This document shows positions 1 to 5,612 of a stretch of 6,129 bases of DNA, piece by piece. Each line of letters opens with the position of its first letter. The stretch's first letter is position 1. Source of the DNA: an uncultured Burkholderiales bacterium (lineage in GTDB: Bacteria; Pseudomonadota; Gammaproteobacteria; Burkholderiales; Burkholderiaceae_E); assembly GCA_903898725.1 (NCBI GenBank), contig CAIUGQ010000119.1, positions 1 to 6,129 of the forward strand, in the 5' to 3' direction. Under the pieces are notes generated by a model. That model did no database searches. It saw nothing but the letters and a program-made list of their open reading frames with translations, and was not told the DNA's origin. A program made the position numbers and the translations under genes.

Positions 1-72
1 CGGCGCCACCTGCTCGCTCACGTAGCTGCGGACTGCATCGCGGACCATGGTCTGCGATTCGTTCAGGATCAT
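1..72 (-). CDS. Acyl-CoA dehydrogenase, N-terminal fragment (cut by window edge)
   Basis: Only the first 24 codons are present; the frame is open to the left edge. The peptide begins MILNESQTMVRDAV and continues RSYVSEQVAP. This is the typical opening of bacterial acyl-CoA dehydrogenases: a short N-terminal stretch, then an amphipathic helix rich in R/D/A leading to an 'APxA' turn. The start is an ATG at 72-70 with a clear Shine-Dalgarno (GAGGAGA) upstream. It lies 60 bases downstream of the RidA-family gene on the same strand and is probably co-transcribed. If correct, it would be a second acyl-CoA dehydrogenase in the unit, distinct from the isovaleryl-CoA enzyme, oxidising another acyl-CoA thioester with FAD and passing electrons to ETF. 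The substrate cannot be guessed from 24 residues. No catalytic or FAD-binding residue is inside the window, so the family call rests on N-terminal similarity and context only. Confidence 0.68.
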   Translation of the reverse strand, partial: MILNESQTMVRDAVRSYVSEQVAP

Positions 73-77
73 GCTCG

Positions 78-84
78 TCTCCTC
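78..84 (-). promoter_or_regulatory. Ribosome-binding site of the left-edge acyl-CoA dehydrogenase
   Basis: On the minus strand the sequence reads GAGGAGACGAGC then ATG. The purine-rich GAGGAGA matches the anti-Shine-Dalgarno end of 16S rRNA and sits 5 bases before the ATG at 72. It supports that ATG as a true start even though the gene is cut off. Confidence 0.6.
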
Positions 85-132
85 GTTCCCGGGCGTCTCG
101 GCCCCGCCACGCCCGCTCGGCAGCCCGGCCTC

Positions 133-576
133 TCAAGCCCCCGGCTGGATGCCCCAGTCGTGCGGCGGCGCGGCGTGCGCATCGGGCGCATCGGGCACAC
201 GGGCGTCGACCTCGATCTCGATCTTCATCCGCGGATCGACCAGGCCGACGATCATCGCGGTGGCGGCCGGCCGCGCGCGCGCGAAGGCCTCGCCGAACAG
301 GGGCGCGGCACGCTCGAAGAAGGCCGCGTCGGTGAACAGGTAGCGCACGCGGACGACGTCGTCGAGCGTGCAGCCGGCCTGCGCGAGCGCGGTGGCGATG
401 TTCGCCAGGCACTGCCGGGTCTGGACCAGCAGGTCCTCGTCGATGGTCATCGACGCGTAGTCGAAGCCGGTGGTGCCGGAGACGTGCACGTCGCGGCCGT
501 CGACCACCGCGCGCGAATAGCCGGCGACCCGCTCGAAGCTCGAGCCCGACGAGATCAGTCGGCGCGCGCTCACCAT
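133..576 (-). CDS. RidA/YjgF/YER057c/UK114-family protein
   Basis: A 147-residue member of the Rid family, small homotrimeric proteins whose best-known member hydrolyses reactive enamine/imine intermediates made by PLP enzymes. Visible hallmarks are the 'VHVSGTTGFD' strand (about residues 30-39), 'QTRQCLANIATALAQAGCTLDDVVRVR' type helix and strand (about 52-78), and the C-terminal 'ARPAATAMIVG...KIEIEVDA' block (about 101-125). Aligned from memory with E. coli RidA, Arg102 matches catalytic Arg105, and Glu120 in KIEIE matches Glu120, so deaminase activity is possible. Relative to RidA there are 3 extra residues between them and a tail of about 20 residues rich in A, P, D and H (from about 128). 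The ATG at 576 overlaps the end of the upstream SDR gene by 7 bases, which suggests translational coupling. Its substrate is not evident; many Rid subfamilies sit in catabolic operons without a proven substrate. Confidence 0.9.
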   Translation of the reverse strand: MVSARRLISSGSSFERVAGYSRAVVDGRDVHVSGTTGFDYASMTIDEDLLVQTRQCLANIATALAQAGCTLDDVVRVRYLFTDAAFFERAAPLFGEAFARARPAATAMIVGLVDPRMKIEIEVDARVPDAPDAHAAPPHDWGIQPGA

Positions 577-1247
577 GCGATGGGCTGGCCGCGCCAGTCG
601 AAGAAGCCGCCGCTCGGGAACGCGGCGCGGTCGGCCAGCACGCCGCGCAGGCCGGCGACGCTGTCGGTGACCGCGACCTCGGCGTTCGGGCCGCCCATGT
701 CGGTGCGGACCCAGCCCGGATGCAGCGACAGCACCCGCACGCCCATCGGCGAGTAGTCGCAGTGGGCCATCTTGGCGACCATGTTCACCGCCGCCTTCGA
801 GACGCGGTAGAGCATGCCGTAGCTGGCCTGCGCCTCGGCGATCGAGCCCATCTTGCTGGAGACGAAGGCGAGCGTGCCCTGCGACGGCGCCAGCAGCGGC
901 GCGAGCAGCGGCATCAGCCGCATCGCGCCGAGCACGTTGGTGCGCATCACCAGGTCGAACTGCTCGTCGGTGGGCGGCGACTGGATGCTGCTGGTGCGCA
1001 GCCCGTAGACGCCGGCATTGACCACCGCGACGTCGAGGTGCTCGCCGTCGAGCTGCCAGCCGATGCCGGCGATGTCCTCCACGCGCTGCACGTCGAGCTT
1101 GAGCGTGTGCGCGCCGAGATCGCGCAGGCGGACCCGGTCGTCCTCGCCCCGGAAGGTGGCGAAGACGGTCCAGCCCGCCTCCCGGTACTGGCGCACGAAC
1201 TCGAGGCCGATGCCCCGCGATGCGCCGAGGATGAGCGCGGTCGGCAT
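570..1247 (-). CDS. Short-chain dehydrogenase/reductase (C-factor/CsgA-like SDR)
   Basis: A 225-residue classical SDR, soluble and NAD(P)-dependent. The Rossmann dinucleotide motif GASRGIG is at residues 8-14, the NAG motif at 77-79, and the conserved Asn in 'RTNV' at 104. The active-site segment 'FVSSKMGS' has Ser131 as candidate catalytic serine, Tyr147 and Lys151 form YRVSK, and 'HPGWVRTDMGG' occupies 176-186. The 'SSKMGS ... YRVSKAAVN' pattern is typical of the C-factor/sniffer-like branch of SDRs; these are annotated oxidoreductases of unknown substrate. The length suits that branch, slightly shorter than the 245-260 of FabG-type enzymes. The start is the ATG at 1247, directly before the Rossmann strand. 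Its Shine-Dalgarno is weak, so translation may depend on context. The gene lies 79 bases after the thiolase and overlaps the RidA gene by 7 bases, so the two are probably made together. A role in leucine or acyl-CoA metabolism is inferred from position only. Confidence 0.93.
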   Translation of the reverse strand: MPTALILGASRGIGLEFVRQYREAGWTVFATFRGEDDRVRLRDLGAHTLKLDVQRVEDIAGIGWQLDGEHLDVAVVNAGVYGLRTSSIQSPPTDEQFDLVMRTNVLGAMRLMPLLAPLLAPSQGTLAFVSSKMGSIAEAQASYGMLYRVSKAAVNMVAKMAHCDYSPMGVRVLSLHPGWVRTDMGGPNAEVAVTDSVAGLRGVLADRAAFPSGGFFDWRGQPIAW

Positions 1248-1284
1248 CAGGCCGGCTCGCGGACCGCCGTCGCGGTCGTTGCTG

Positions 1285-1298
1285 CGGGGATCGCCCCG
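1285..1298. other. Small GC hairpin in the thiolase-SDR gap
   Basis: The 79-base gap 1248-1326 is the longest non-coding stretch between genes here. It holds a 5-base-pair inverted repeat CGGGG-ATCG-CCCCG. No T-rich run follows it in the direction of transcription, so it does not look like an intrinsic terminator. In DNA this GC-rich it may be chance, or it may tune mRNA processing between the two genes. Nothing else, and no convincing promoter, was seen in the gap. Confidence 0.25.
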
Positions 1299-1326
1299 AT
1301 GCGCGTCACGGTGTGCGTGCTGCCGC

Positions 1327-2523
1327 TCACATCAGCTCCACCGCGACCGCCGTCGCCTCGCCGCCGCCGATGCACAGCGAGGCCACGCCGCGCTTGCCTC
1401 CGGTCTTCCGGAGCCCGCCGATCAGCGAGACGATCAGCCGCGCGCCCGAGGCGCCGATCGGGTGGCCGAGCGCGACCGCGCCGCCGTGCAGGTTGACCTT
1501 CTCGTGCGGCAGGCCGTGCTCCTTCATCGCGGCCATCGCGACCACCGCGAACGCCTCGTTGATCTCGTACAGGTCCACGTTCGCGGTCGACCAGCCGGTC
1601 TTGGCGTAGAGCTTGGCGATCGCGCCGACCGGCGCGGTGGTGAACCACTGCGGCTCCTGCGAGTGCGTGGCGTGCGCGACCAGCCGGGCGATCGGCTTGA
1701 CGCCTAGCTTCTCGGCGGTGGAGGCGCGCATCATCACCAGGGCCGCCGCGCCGTCGGAGATCGACGACGAGGTGGCGGCGGTGACGGTGCCGTCCTTGCG
1801 GAACGCCGGCTTGAGCGTCGGGATCTTCTCGGGGTTGGCCTTGAACGGGCTCTCGTCCTTGTCGATCACGACGTCGCCCTTGCGGCCGGCGACGGTGATG
1901 CCGGCGATCTCCCAGGCGAACGAGCCGTCGGTGTTCGCGGTCTTGGCGCGCTCGGTCGAGGTGATCGCGTAACGGTCCTGCTCCTCGCGGGTGAAGGTGT
2001 ACTTGCCCGCGCAGTCCTCGGCGAACTGGCCCATCGACTTGCCGCCGCCGTTGGGGGTCTTCTCGTAGGCGTCTTCCAGGCCGTCGAGCGCCATGTGGTC
2101 GAACAGCGTGCCGTGCCCGTAGCGGTAGCCGCCGCGGCCCTTGAGCATCAGGTAGGGCGCGTTCGACATGCTCTCCATGCCGCCGGCGACGACGATGTCC
2201 TGGCTGCCGACGGCGAGCAGGTCGTGCGCGAGCATCGCGGCCTTCATGCCGGAGCCGCAGACCTTGTTGATCGTGGTGGCGCCGACGGACATCGGCAGGC
2301 CGGCGCCGAGCGTGGCCTGGCGGGCGGGCGCCTGGCCCTGGCCGGCGGGCAGCACGCAGCCCATGATCACTTCCTGGACCTGCTCGGGCGACAGCCCGGC
2401 GCGCTGGACGGCGGCCTTGATGGCATGGGCGCCGAGCTGGTGGCCGGCGAAGGACGAGAGCTCGCCCATCATGGCGCCGATGGGCGTGCGGGCAACGGAA
2501 ACGATGACGACGGGATCGGCCAT
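1327..2523 (-). CDS. Thiolase, acetyl-CoA C-acetyltransferase type
   Basis: A complete 398-residue type II (biosynthetic/degradative) thiolase, the usual length of the family. It condenses or cleaves acetoacetyl-CoA and acetyl-CoA in the cytoplasm. The acylated cysteine is Cys89 in 'NKVCGSGMKA'. 'INEAFA' holds Asn322, 'HGGAVALGHPIGASGAR' (346-362) holds His354, and 'SLCIGGGEA' near the C-terminus holds the acid/base Cys384. These match Cys89, Asn316, His348 and Cys378 of the Zoogloea enzyme as recalled. The loop 'TAATSSSISDGAAALV' (248-263) has Thr251 where relatives usually have Asn. The start is the ATG at 2523, preceded by AGGAG at 7 bases. It follows aceK by 18 bases. In context it probably finishes leucine degradation by splitting acetoacetyl-CoA formed from acetoacetate. 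A beta-ketothiolase for other short 3-oxoacyl-CoAs (isoleucine route) or for polyhydroxybutyrate synthesis cannot be excluded, so no symbol is given. Confidence 0.96.
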   Translation of the reverse strand: MADPVVIVSVARTPIGAMMGELSSFAGHQLGAHAIKAAVQRAGLSPEQVQEVIMGCVLPAGQGQAPARQATLGAGLPMSVGATTINKVCGSGMKAAMLAHDLLAVGSQDIVVAGGMESMSNAPYLMLKGRGGYRYGHGTLFDHMALDGLEDAYEKTPNGGGKSMGQFAEDCAGKYTFTREEQDRYAITSTERAKTANTDGSFAWEIAGITVAGRKGDVVIDKDESPFKANPEKIPTLKPAFRKDGTVTAATSSSISDGAAALVMMRASTAEKLGVKPIARLVAHATHSQEPQWFTTAPVGAIAKLYAKTGWSTANVDLYEINEAFAVVAMAAMKEHGLPHEKVNLHGGAVALGHPIGASGARLIVSLIGGLRKTGGKRGVASLCIGGGEATAVAVELM

Positions 2524-2530
2524 GGCGGGG

Positions 2531-2535
2531 CTCCT
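2531..2535 (-). promoter_or_regulatory. Ribosome-binding site of the thiolase gene
   Basis: Minus-strand AGGAG lies 7 bases before the ATG at 2523, inside the 18-base gap after the aceK stop codon. It is one of the better Shine-Dalgarno matches in the window and fixes the thiolase start. Confidence 0.7.
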
Positions 2536-2541
2536 GGGAGG

Positions 2542-4353
2542 TCAGGCTCGGGCGTTGGACTCGGGCGCGGCGGCGTCCGGGGCGGGTCGGGCGGATCCGC
2601 CCGACGGGGCGGATTCCGCTTGATCATAGCGGTTCCGGAAGCGGACCGATTCGGGGTACGGGAACACGTCGTCGAAGCGGCCGGCGCGCACATGGGCCTG
2701 CTTGCGCTGCCAGAACGCCGCATCGAGCAGGTCGCCGTGGTGCTGCTCGAAGATGCGGCGCACCCGCGGGTCGCCGAGCAGGAAGGTGCCGAACTCCTCG
2801 GGGAACACGTCGTGCGGCCCGACGCGGTACCAGGGCTCGGACGCCATCTCCTCCTCGGGCGTGCGCGGCTCGGGGATCCGGCGGAACACGCAGTCGGTCA
2901 CGTAGGCCACCTCGTCGTAGTCGTAGAAGACCACACGTGCCTGGCGGGTGACGCCGAAGTTCTTGTAGAGCATGTCGCCGGGAAAGATGTCGGCGGCGAC
3001 CATCTGCTTGATCGCATCGCCGTACTCGATCAGCGCGTGCTCGCGCTCGGCGTCGGTGCAGCCCTCGAGGTACATGTTGAGCGGGATCATCCGCCGCTCG
3101 ATGTACAGGTGCTTGATGACCAGCGTGTCGGCGTCCTCCTCGATGATCGAGGGCGCGGTGGCACGCAGTTCCTCGAGCAGGGCCGGGTCGAAGCGCGCCT
3201 TGGGGAAGGGCACGTCCGAGTATTCCCAGGTGTCGGCCATCCGCCCGACGCGGTCGTGGAATTTCACCAGCTGGTACTGCTTCTGGATGAACTCGCGGCT
3301 GACGTCCTTGTGGCGCTTGTCCTTGATGATCTTGAACACGTACGGGAACGAGGGCAGCGTGAACACGCCCATCACCAGCCCCTTGATGCCGGGGGCGATG
3401 ACGAACCGGTCGTGCGAGTGCTTCAGGTGCGCGAGCATGTCGCGGTAGAACGCGGTCTTGCCCTGCTTGTGCAGCCCGAGCATCGTGTAGAGCTCGGACT
3501 CGGGCTTGGTCGGCATCAGCGTCTTCAGGAAGCGCACGTAGGCCGAGGGCACCTCCATGTCGACCATGAAGTAGGCGCGCGAGAAGTTGAACAGCGTCTC
3601 GATGCGCTCGGCGCCGTGCAGCAGCGTGTCGAGGTACAGGCGCCCGCGGCCGTCCTGCAGGATCGGGATCGCGAAGGGCGTGACCTCGCCGTCGGCGACG
3701 TAGCGGCCGATCAGGTAGGCGCCCTTGTTCCGGTAGAACAGCGTGCGCAGCACGTTGAGCTGGCAGTCGGTCGCCGGCGCGGCGTCCTCGGGCGCGAACT
3801 CGCGCATCGCGGCGGTCACGAGGCCGAGGTCGCGGTCGATGTCGACGAAGGGGCAGGCCAGGCCCAGGTCGACGATCATCCGGTGCAGCGTGCGGGTCAG
3901 GCCGAGCGCGGCCGGATAGTAGGCGCGGTAGCTCGGCGGGTCGCCGTCGAGGTAGTCGGTGGCCACCGCCGGCCGCACGAAGATGAAGTCGTTGTGGAAG
4001 TACGTGCGGTGCAGCAGCTTGGCGCACACCGAGTTGAAGAAGGTCTCGGCGAGCTCGGGCTGGCGGTGCTCGGCGAGCAGCGCGACGAAGTGGCGCTTGA
4101 CCTGCGCCCAGTTGCCGGCGGCCAGGTCGGTCGCGCCGAAGACGTCCTCGATGCGGGCCACCGCCTCGCGCACGCGCTCGTCGTAGAACGCGATCCGCTC
4201 GCGGGCGAGCTGGCGGATGGCGTGCCAGTCGGCGGCCTCGTAGCGCGACTTCGCCTGCTGCGCGTTGTAGCGGAACAGCGCGTAGTGGCGGTCGAAGCCG
4301 GCGAGGATCGCCTGCGCGATCGCGAGCGCCTGGTCGGAGGTGCGCTGCTTCAC
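2542..4353 (-). CDS. aceK: Isocitrate dehydrogenase kinase/phosphatase AceK
   Basis: A bifunctional cytoplasmic enzyme that inactivates isocitrate dehydrogenase by serine phosphorylation and reactivates it by dephosphorylation, setting the split between the TCA cycle and glyoxylate shunt. The start used is the second in-frame GTG (4353; 603 aa). A GTG at 4365 would add four residues but lacks a Shine-Dalgarno, whereas GAGGTGG lies 8 bases before 4353. Numbered from 4353, the ATP-binding loop APGIKGL is at 320-326 and the ATP-contacting lysine of 'YVFKIIKD' is Lys341 (E. coli Lys336). Asp374 in 'HDRVGRMAD' matches E. coli Asp371. 'KNFGV' Asn465 and 'FYDYDE' Asp478 match E. coli Asn462 and Asp475 with identical spacing. 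The N-terminal regulatory domain fills roughly 1-310. The enzyme is about 25 residues longer than E. coli AceK (578 aa), because of a low-complexity A/P/S/G tail from about residue 577. It sits between isovaleryl-CoA dehydrogenase and thiolase rather than beside aceA/aceB. All catalytic residues recalled are present, so it should be functional. Confidence 0.97.
   Translation of the reverse strand: MKQRTSDQALAIAQAILAGFDRHYALFRYNAQQAKSRYEAADWHAIRQLARERIAFYDERVREAVARIEDVFGATDLAAGNWAQVKRHFVALLAEHRQPELAETFFNSVCAKLLHRTYFHNDFIFVRPAVATDYLDGDPPSYRAYYPAALGLTRTLHRMIVDLGLACPFVDIDRDLGLVTAAMREFAPEDAAPATDCQLNVLRTLFYRNKGAYLIGRYVADGEVTPFAIPILQDGRGRLYLDTLLHGAERIETLFNFSRAYFMVDMEVPSAYVRFLKTLMPTKPESELYTMLGLHKQGKTAFYRDMLAHLKHSHDRFVIAPGIKGLVMGVFTLPSFPYVFKIIKDKRHKDVSREFIQKQYQLVKFHDRVGRMADTWEYSDVPFPKARFDPALLEELRATAPSIIEEDADTLVIKHLYIERRMIPLNMYLEGCTDAEREHALIEYGDAIKQMVAADIFPGDMLYKNFGVTRQARVVFYDYDEVAYVTDCVFRRIPEPRTPEEEMASEPWYRVGPHDVFPEEFGTFLLGDPRVRRIFEQHHGDLLDAAFWQRKQAHVRAGRFDDVFPYPESVRFRNRYDQAESAPSGGSARPAPDAAAPESNARA
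2586..2605. repeat. 20-base perfect palindrome within the 3' end of aceK
   Basis: GTCGGGCGGATCCGCCCGAC is identical to its reverse complement over all 20 bases, and the symmetry breaks at 2585/2606. It lies inside the aceK reading frame, encoding part of the low-complexity C-terminal tail (S-G-G-S-A-R), about 40 bases before the stop. As RNA it could fold into an 8-base-pair GC stem with a GAUC loop. No U-tract follows in the direction of transcription, so it is not a standard intrinsic terminator. A partly matching copy, GGGGCGGATTCCGC, begins within two bases of it (2606-2619). Its function is unknown; possibilities are an mRNA stability or attenuation element, a dyad for a dimeric DNA-binding protein, or a remnant of a dispersed repeat. 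Confidence 0.7.
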
Positions 4354-4361
4354 CGCGGTGC

Positions 4362-4368
4362 CCACCTC
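4362..4368 (-). promoter_or_regulatory. Ribosome-binding site of aceK, overlapping the upstream stop codon
   Basis: The minus strand reads TGAGGTGGGCACCGCG then GTG. The TGA that ends isovaleryl-CoA dehydrogenase (4369-4367) forms the left end of the Shine-Dalgarno GAGGTGG. The spacing to the GTG at 4353 is 8 bases, close to optimal. The other candidate GTG, at 4365, lies inside this Shine-Dalgarno and so is less likely to be the start. The layout suggests that ribosomes ending on the dehydrogenase re-initiate on aceK. Confidence 0.65.
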
Positions 4369-5578
4369 AGGCGGTCTCGGCGAACAGTTCCCGCCCGATC
4401 AGCATCCGGCGGATCTCGGAGGTGCCGGCGCCGATCTCGTAGAGCTTGGCGTCGCGCCAGAGCCGGCCGGTGGGGTAGTCGTTGATGTAGCCGTTGCCGC
4501 CCAGGCACTGGATCGCCTCGCCGGCCATCCAGGTCGCCTTCTCGGCCGAGTACAGGATCGCGGCCGCCGCGTCCTTGCGCAGCGAGCGCACGTCGATCTT
4601 CCCCGCGCGCGAGCGGTCGCACTGCTTGCCGACCTCGTACACGTAGGCGCGGCAGGCCATCATCGTGCTGTACATGTCGGCGAGCTTGCCCTGCATGAGC
4701 TGGAACTCGCCGATCGGCTGGCCGAACTGCTTGCGCTCGTGAAGGTAGGGCACGACCACGTCCATGCACGCGCTCATGATGCCGAGCGGCCCGCCCGAGA
4801 GCACCGCGCGCTCGAAGTCGAGCCCGCTCATCAGCACGTTGGCGCCGCGGCCCACGCCCTTGAGGTCGTCGCCGTCGATGCCGCCGAGCACGTTCTCGGC
4901 CGGCACCTCGCAGTCCTGGAACACCAGCTCGCCGGTGTGGCTGCCGCGCATGCCGAGCTTGTCGAGCTTCTGCGCGACCGAGAAGCCCTTGAAGGTCTTC
5001 TCGACGAGGAAGGCGGTGATGCCGCGCGGGCCGGCCTCGAGGTCGTTCTTCGCGTAGATCACCATCACGTCGGCATCGGGGCCGTTGGTGATCCACATCT
5101 TCGAGCCGTTGAGCACCCAGCGGTCGCCGCGGAAGTCGGCGCGCAGCTTCATCGACACCACGTCGGAGCCGGCGTTCGGCTCGCTCATCGCGAGCGCGCC
5201 GACCCACTCGCCGGACACCAGCTTCGGCAGGTACTTCTCCTTCTGCCAGGTGGTGCCGTTGCGGTTGATCTGGTTGACGCACAGGTTGGAGTGCGCGCCG
5301 TACGACAGGCCGACCGAGGCCGAGCCGCGCGAGATCTCCTCCATCGCGACGATGTGGGCGAGGTAGCCCATGTCGGTGCCGCCGTACTGCTCGGGCACGG
5401 TCATGCCGTGCACGCCCAGGTCGCCGAGCTTGCGCCAGAGGTCCATCGGGAACTGGTCGCTGCGGTCGATCTCGGCCGCGCGCGGCGTGATCTCGGCGGC
5501 GGTGAACTGCTGCAGCGAGTCGCGCAGCATGGCGACGTCGTCGCCGAGGTCGAACTGCAATCCGGGAAGGTTCAGCAT
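4367..5578 (-). CDS. ivd: Isovaleryl-CoA dehydrogenase
   Basis: A 403-residue FAD-dependent acyl-CoA dehydrogenase that oxidises isovaleryl-CoA to 3-methylcrotonyl-CoA in leucine breakdown, feeding electrons to ETF (also called LiuA in bacteria). The first family signature, 'ALAMSEPNAGSDV', is at residues 128-140. The second, 'QCLGGNGYINDYPTGRLWRD', is at 357-376 and is followed by 'KLYEIGAGTSEIRR' (378-391). Glu256 in 'SGLDFERAVL' occupies the helix position of human isovaleryl-CoA dehydrogenase catalytic Glu254; that position, rather than the C-terminal glutamate of most acyl-CoA dehydrogenases, separates this subfamily. 'FGQPIGEFQLMQGKLADMY' (285-303) is also characteristic. Compared from memory with the human enzyme there are about 8 extra residues at 232-246 and about 7 at 322-334. 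The start is the ATG at 5578 with AGGGA six bases upstream. It lies 34 bases after the thioesterase gene, and its stop codon is part of the aceK ribosome-binding site. Confidence 0.97.
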   Translation of the reverse strand: MLNLPGLQFDLGDDVAMLRDSLQQFTAAEITPRAAEIDRSDQFPMDLWRKLGDLGVHGMTVPEQYGGTDMGYLAHIVAMEEISRGSASVGLSYGAHSNLCVNQINRNGTTWQKEKYLPKLVSGEWVGALAMSEPNAGSDVVSMKLRADFRGDRWVLNGSKMWITNGPDADVMVIYAKNDLEAGPRGITAFLVEKTFKGFSVAQKLDKLGMRGSHTGELVFQDCEVPAENVLGGIDGDDLKGVGRGANVLMSGLDFERAVLSGGPLGIMSACMDVVVPYLHERKQFGQPIGEFQLMQGKLADMYSTMMACRAYVYEVGKQCDRSRAGKIDVRSLRKDAAAAILYSAEKATWMAGEAIQCLGGNGYINDYPTGRLWRDAKLYEIGAGTSEIRRMLIGRELFAETA

Positions 5579-5584
5579 CCGGTG

Positions 5585-5589
5585 TCCCT
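5585..5589 (-). promoter_or_regulatory. Ribosome-binding site of isovaleryl-CoA dehydrogenase
   Basis: Minus-strand AGGGA lies 6 bases before the ATG at 5578, within the 34-base gap after the thioesterase gene. It is a moderate match that supports the chosen start. The gap is too short to hold a full promoter by itself and no good -35/-10 pair was seen. Confidence 0.5.
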
Positions 5590-5612
5590 GCGTTGCGTCG
5601 GTGGGGGCGGGC

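Noticed and set aside
90..115. Inverted repeat CGGGCGT/ACGCCCG with a 12-base loop in the gap between RidA and the left-edge gene, as a possible terminator
   Set aside because: The stem is short, the loop is long and no T-run follows in the direction of transcription. The next gene has a strong ribosome-binding site close by, so read-through is more likely.
1248..1326. Possible internal promoter in the thiolase-SDR gap
   Set aside because: No pair of -35 and -10-like hexamers with reasonable spacing was found in this very GC-rich gap.
1247..1648. Minus-strand open frame ending with TGA that overlaps the SDR start codon (ATGA), out of frame with the thiolase
   Set aside because: It looked like a possible frameshifted thiolase extension coupled to the SDR gene. 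However, the thiolase frame is complete, with its canonical C-terminal Cys384 block and normal length, while this frame is an arginine-rich shadow.
2624..4027. Minus-strand open frame (467 codons) inside aceK in another frame
   Set aside because: Arginine/proline-rich out-of-frame reading of aceK; the true frame carries the full AceK motifs in order without interruption.
2095..4485. Long plus-strand open frame (796 codons) opposite aceK and the start of the thiolase gene
   Set aside because: Its translation is a monotonous mix of R, H, E, V, L, A, G and D with no recognisable fold. It is the expected mirror frame of GC-rich codons of two well-supported minus-strand genes, with no Shine-Dalgarno or conserved motif.
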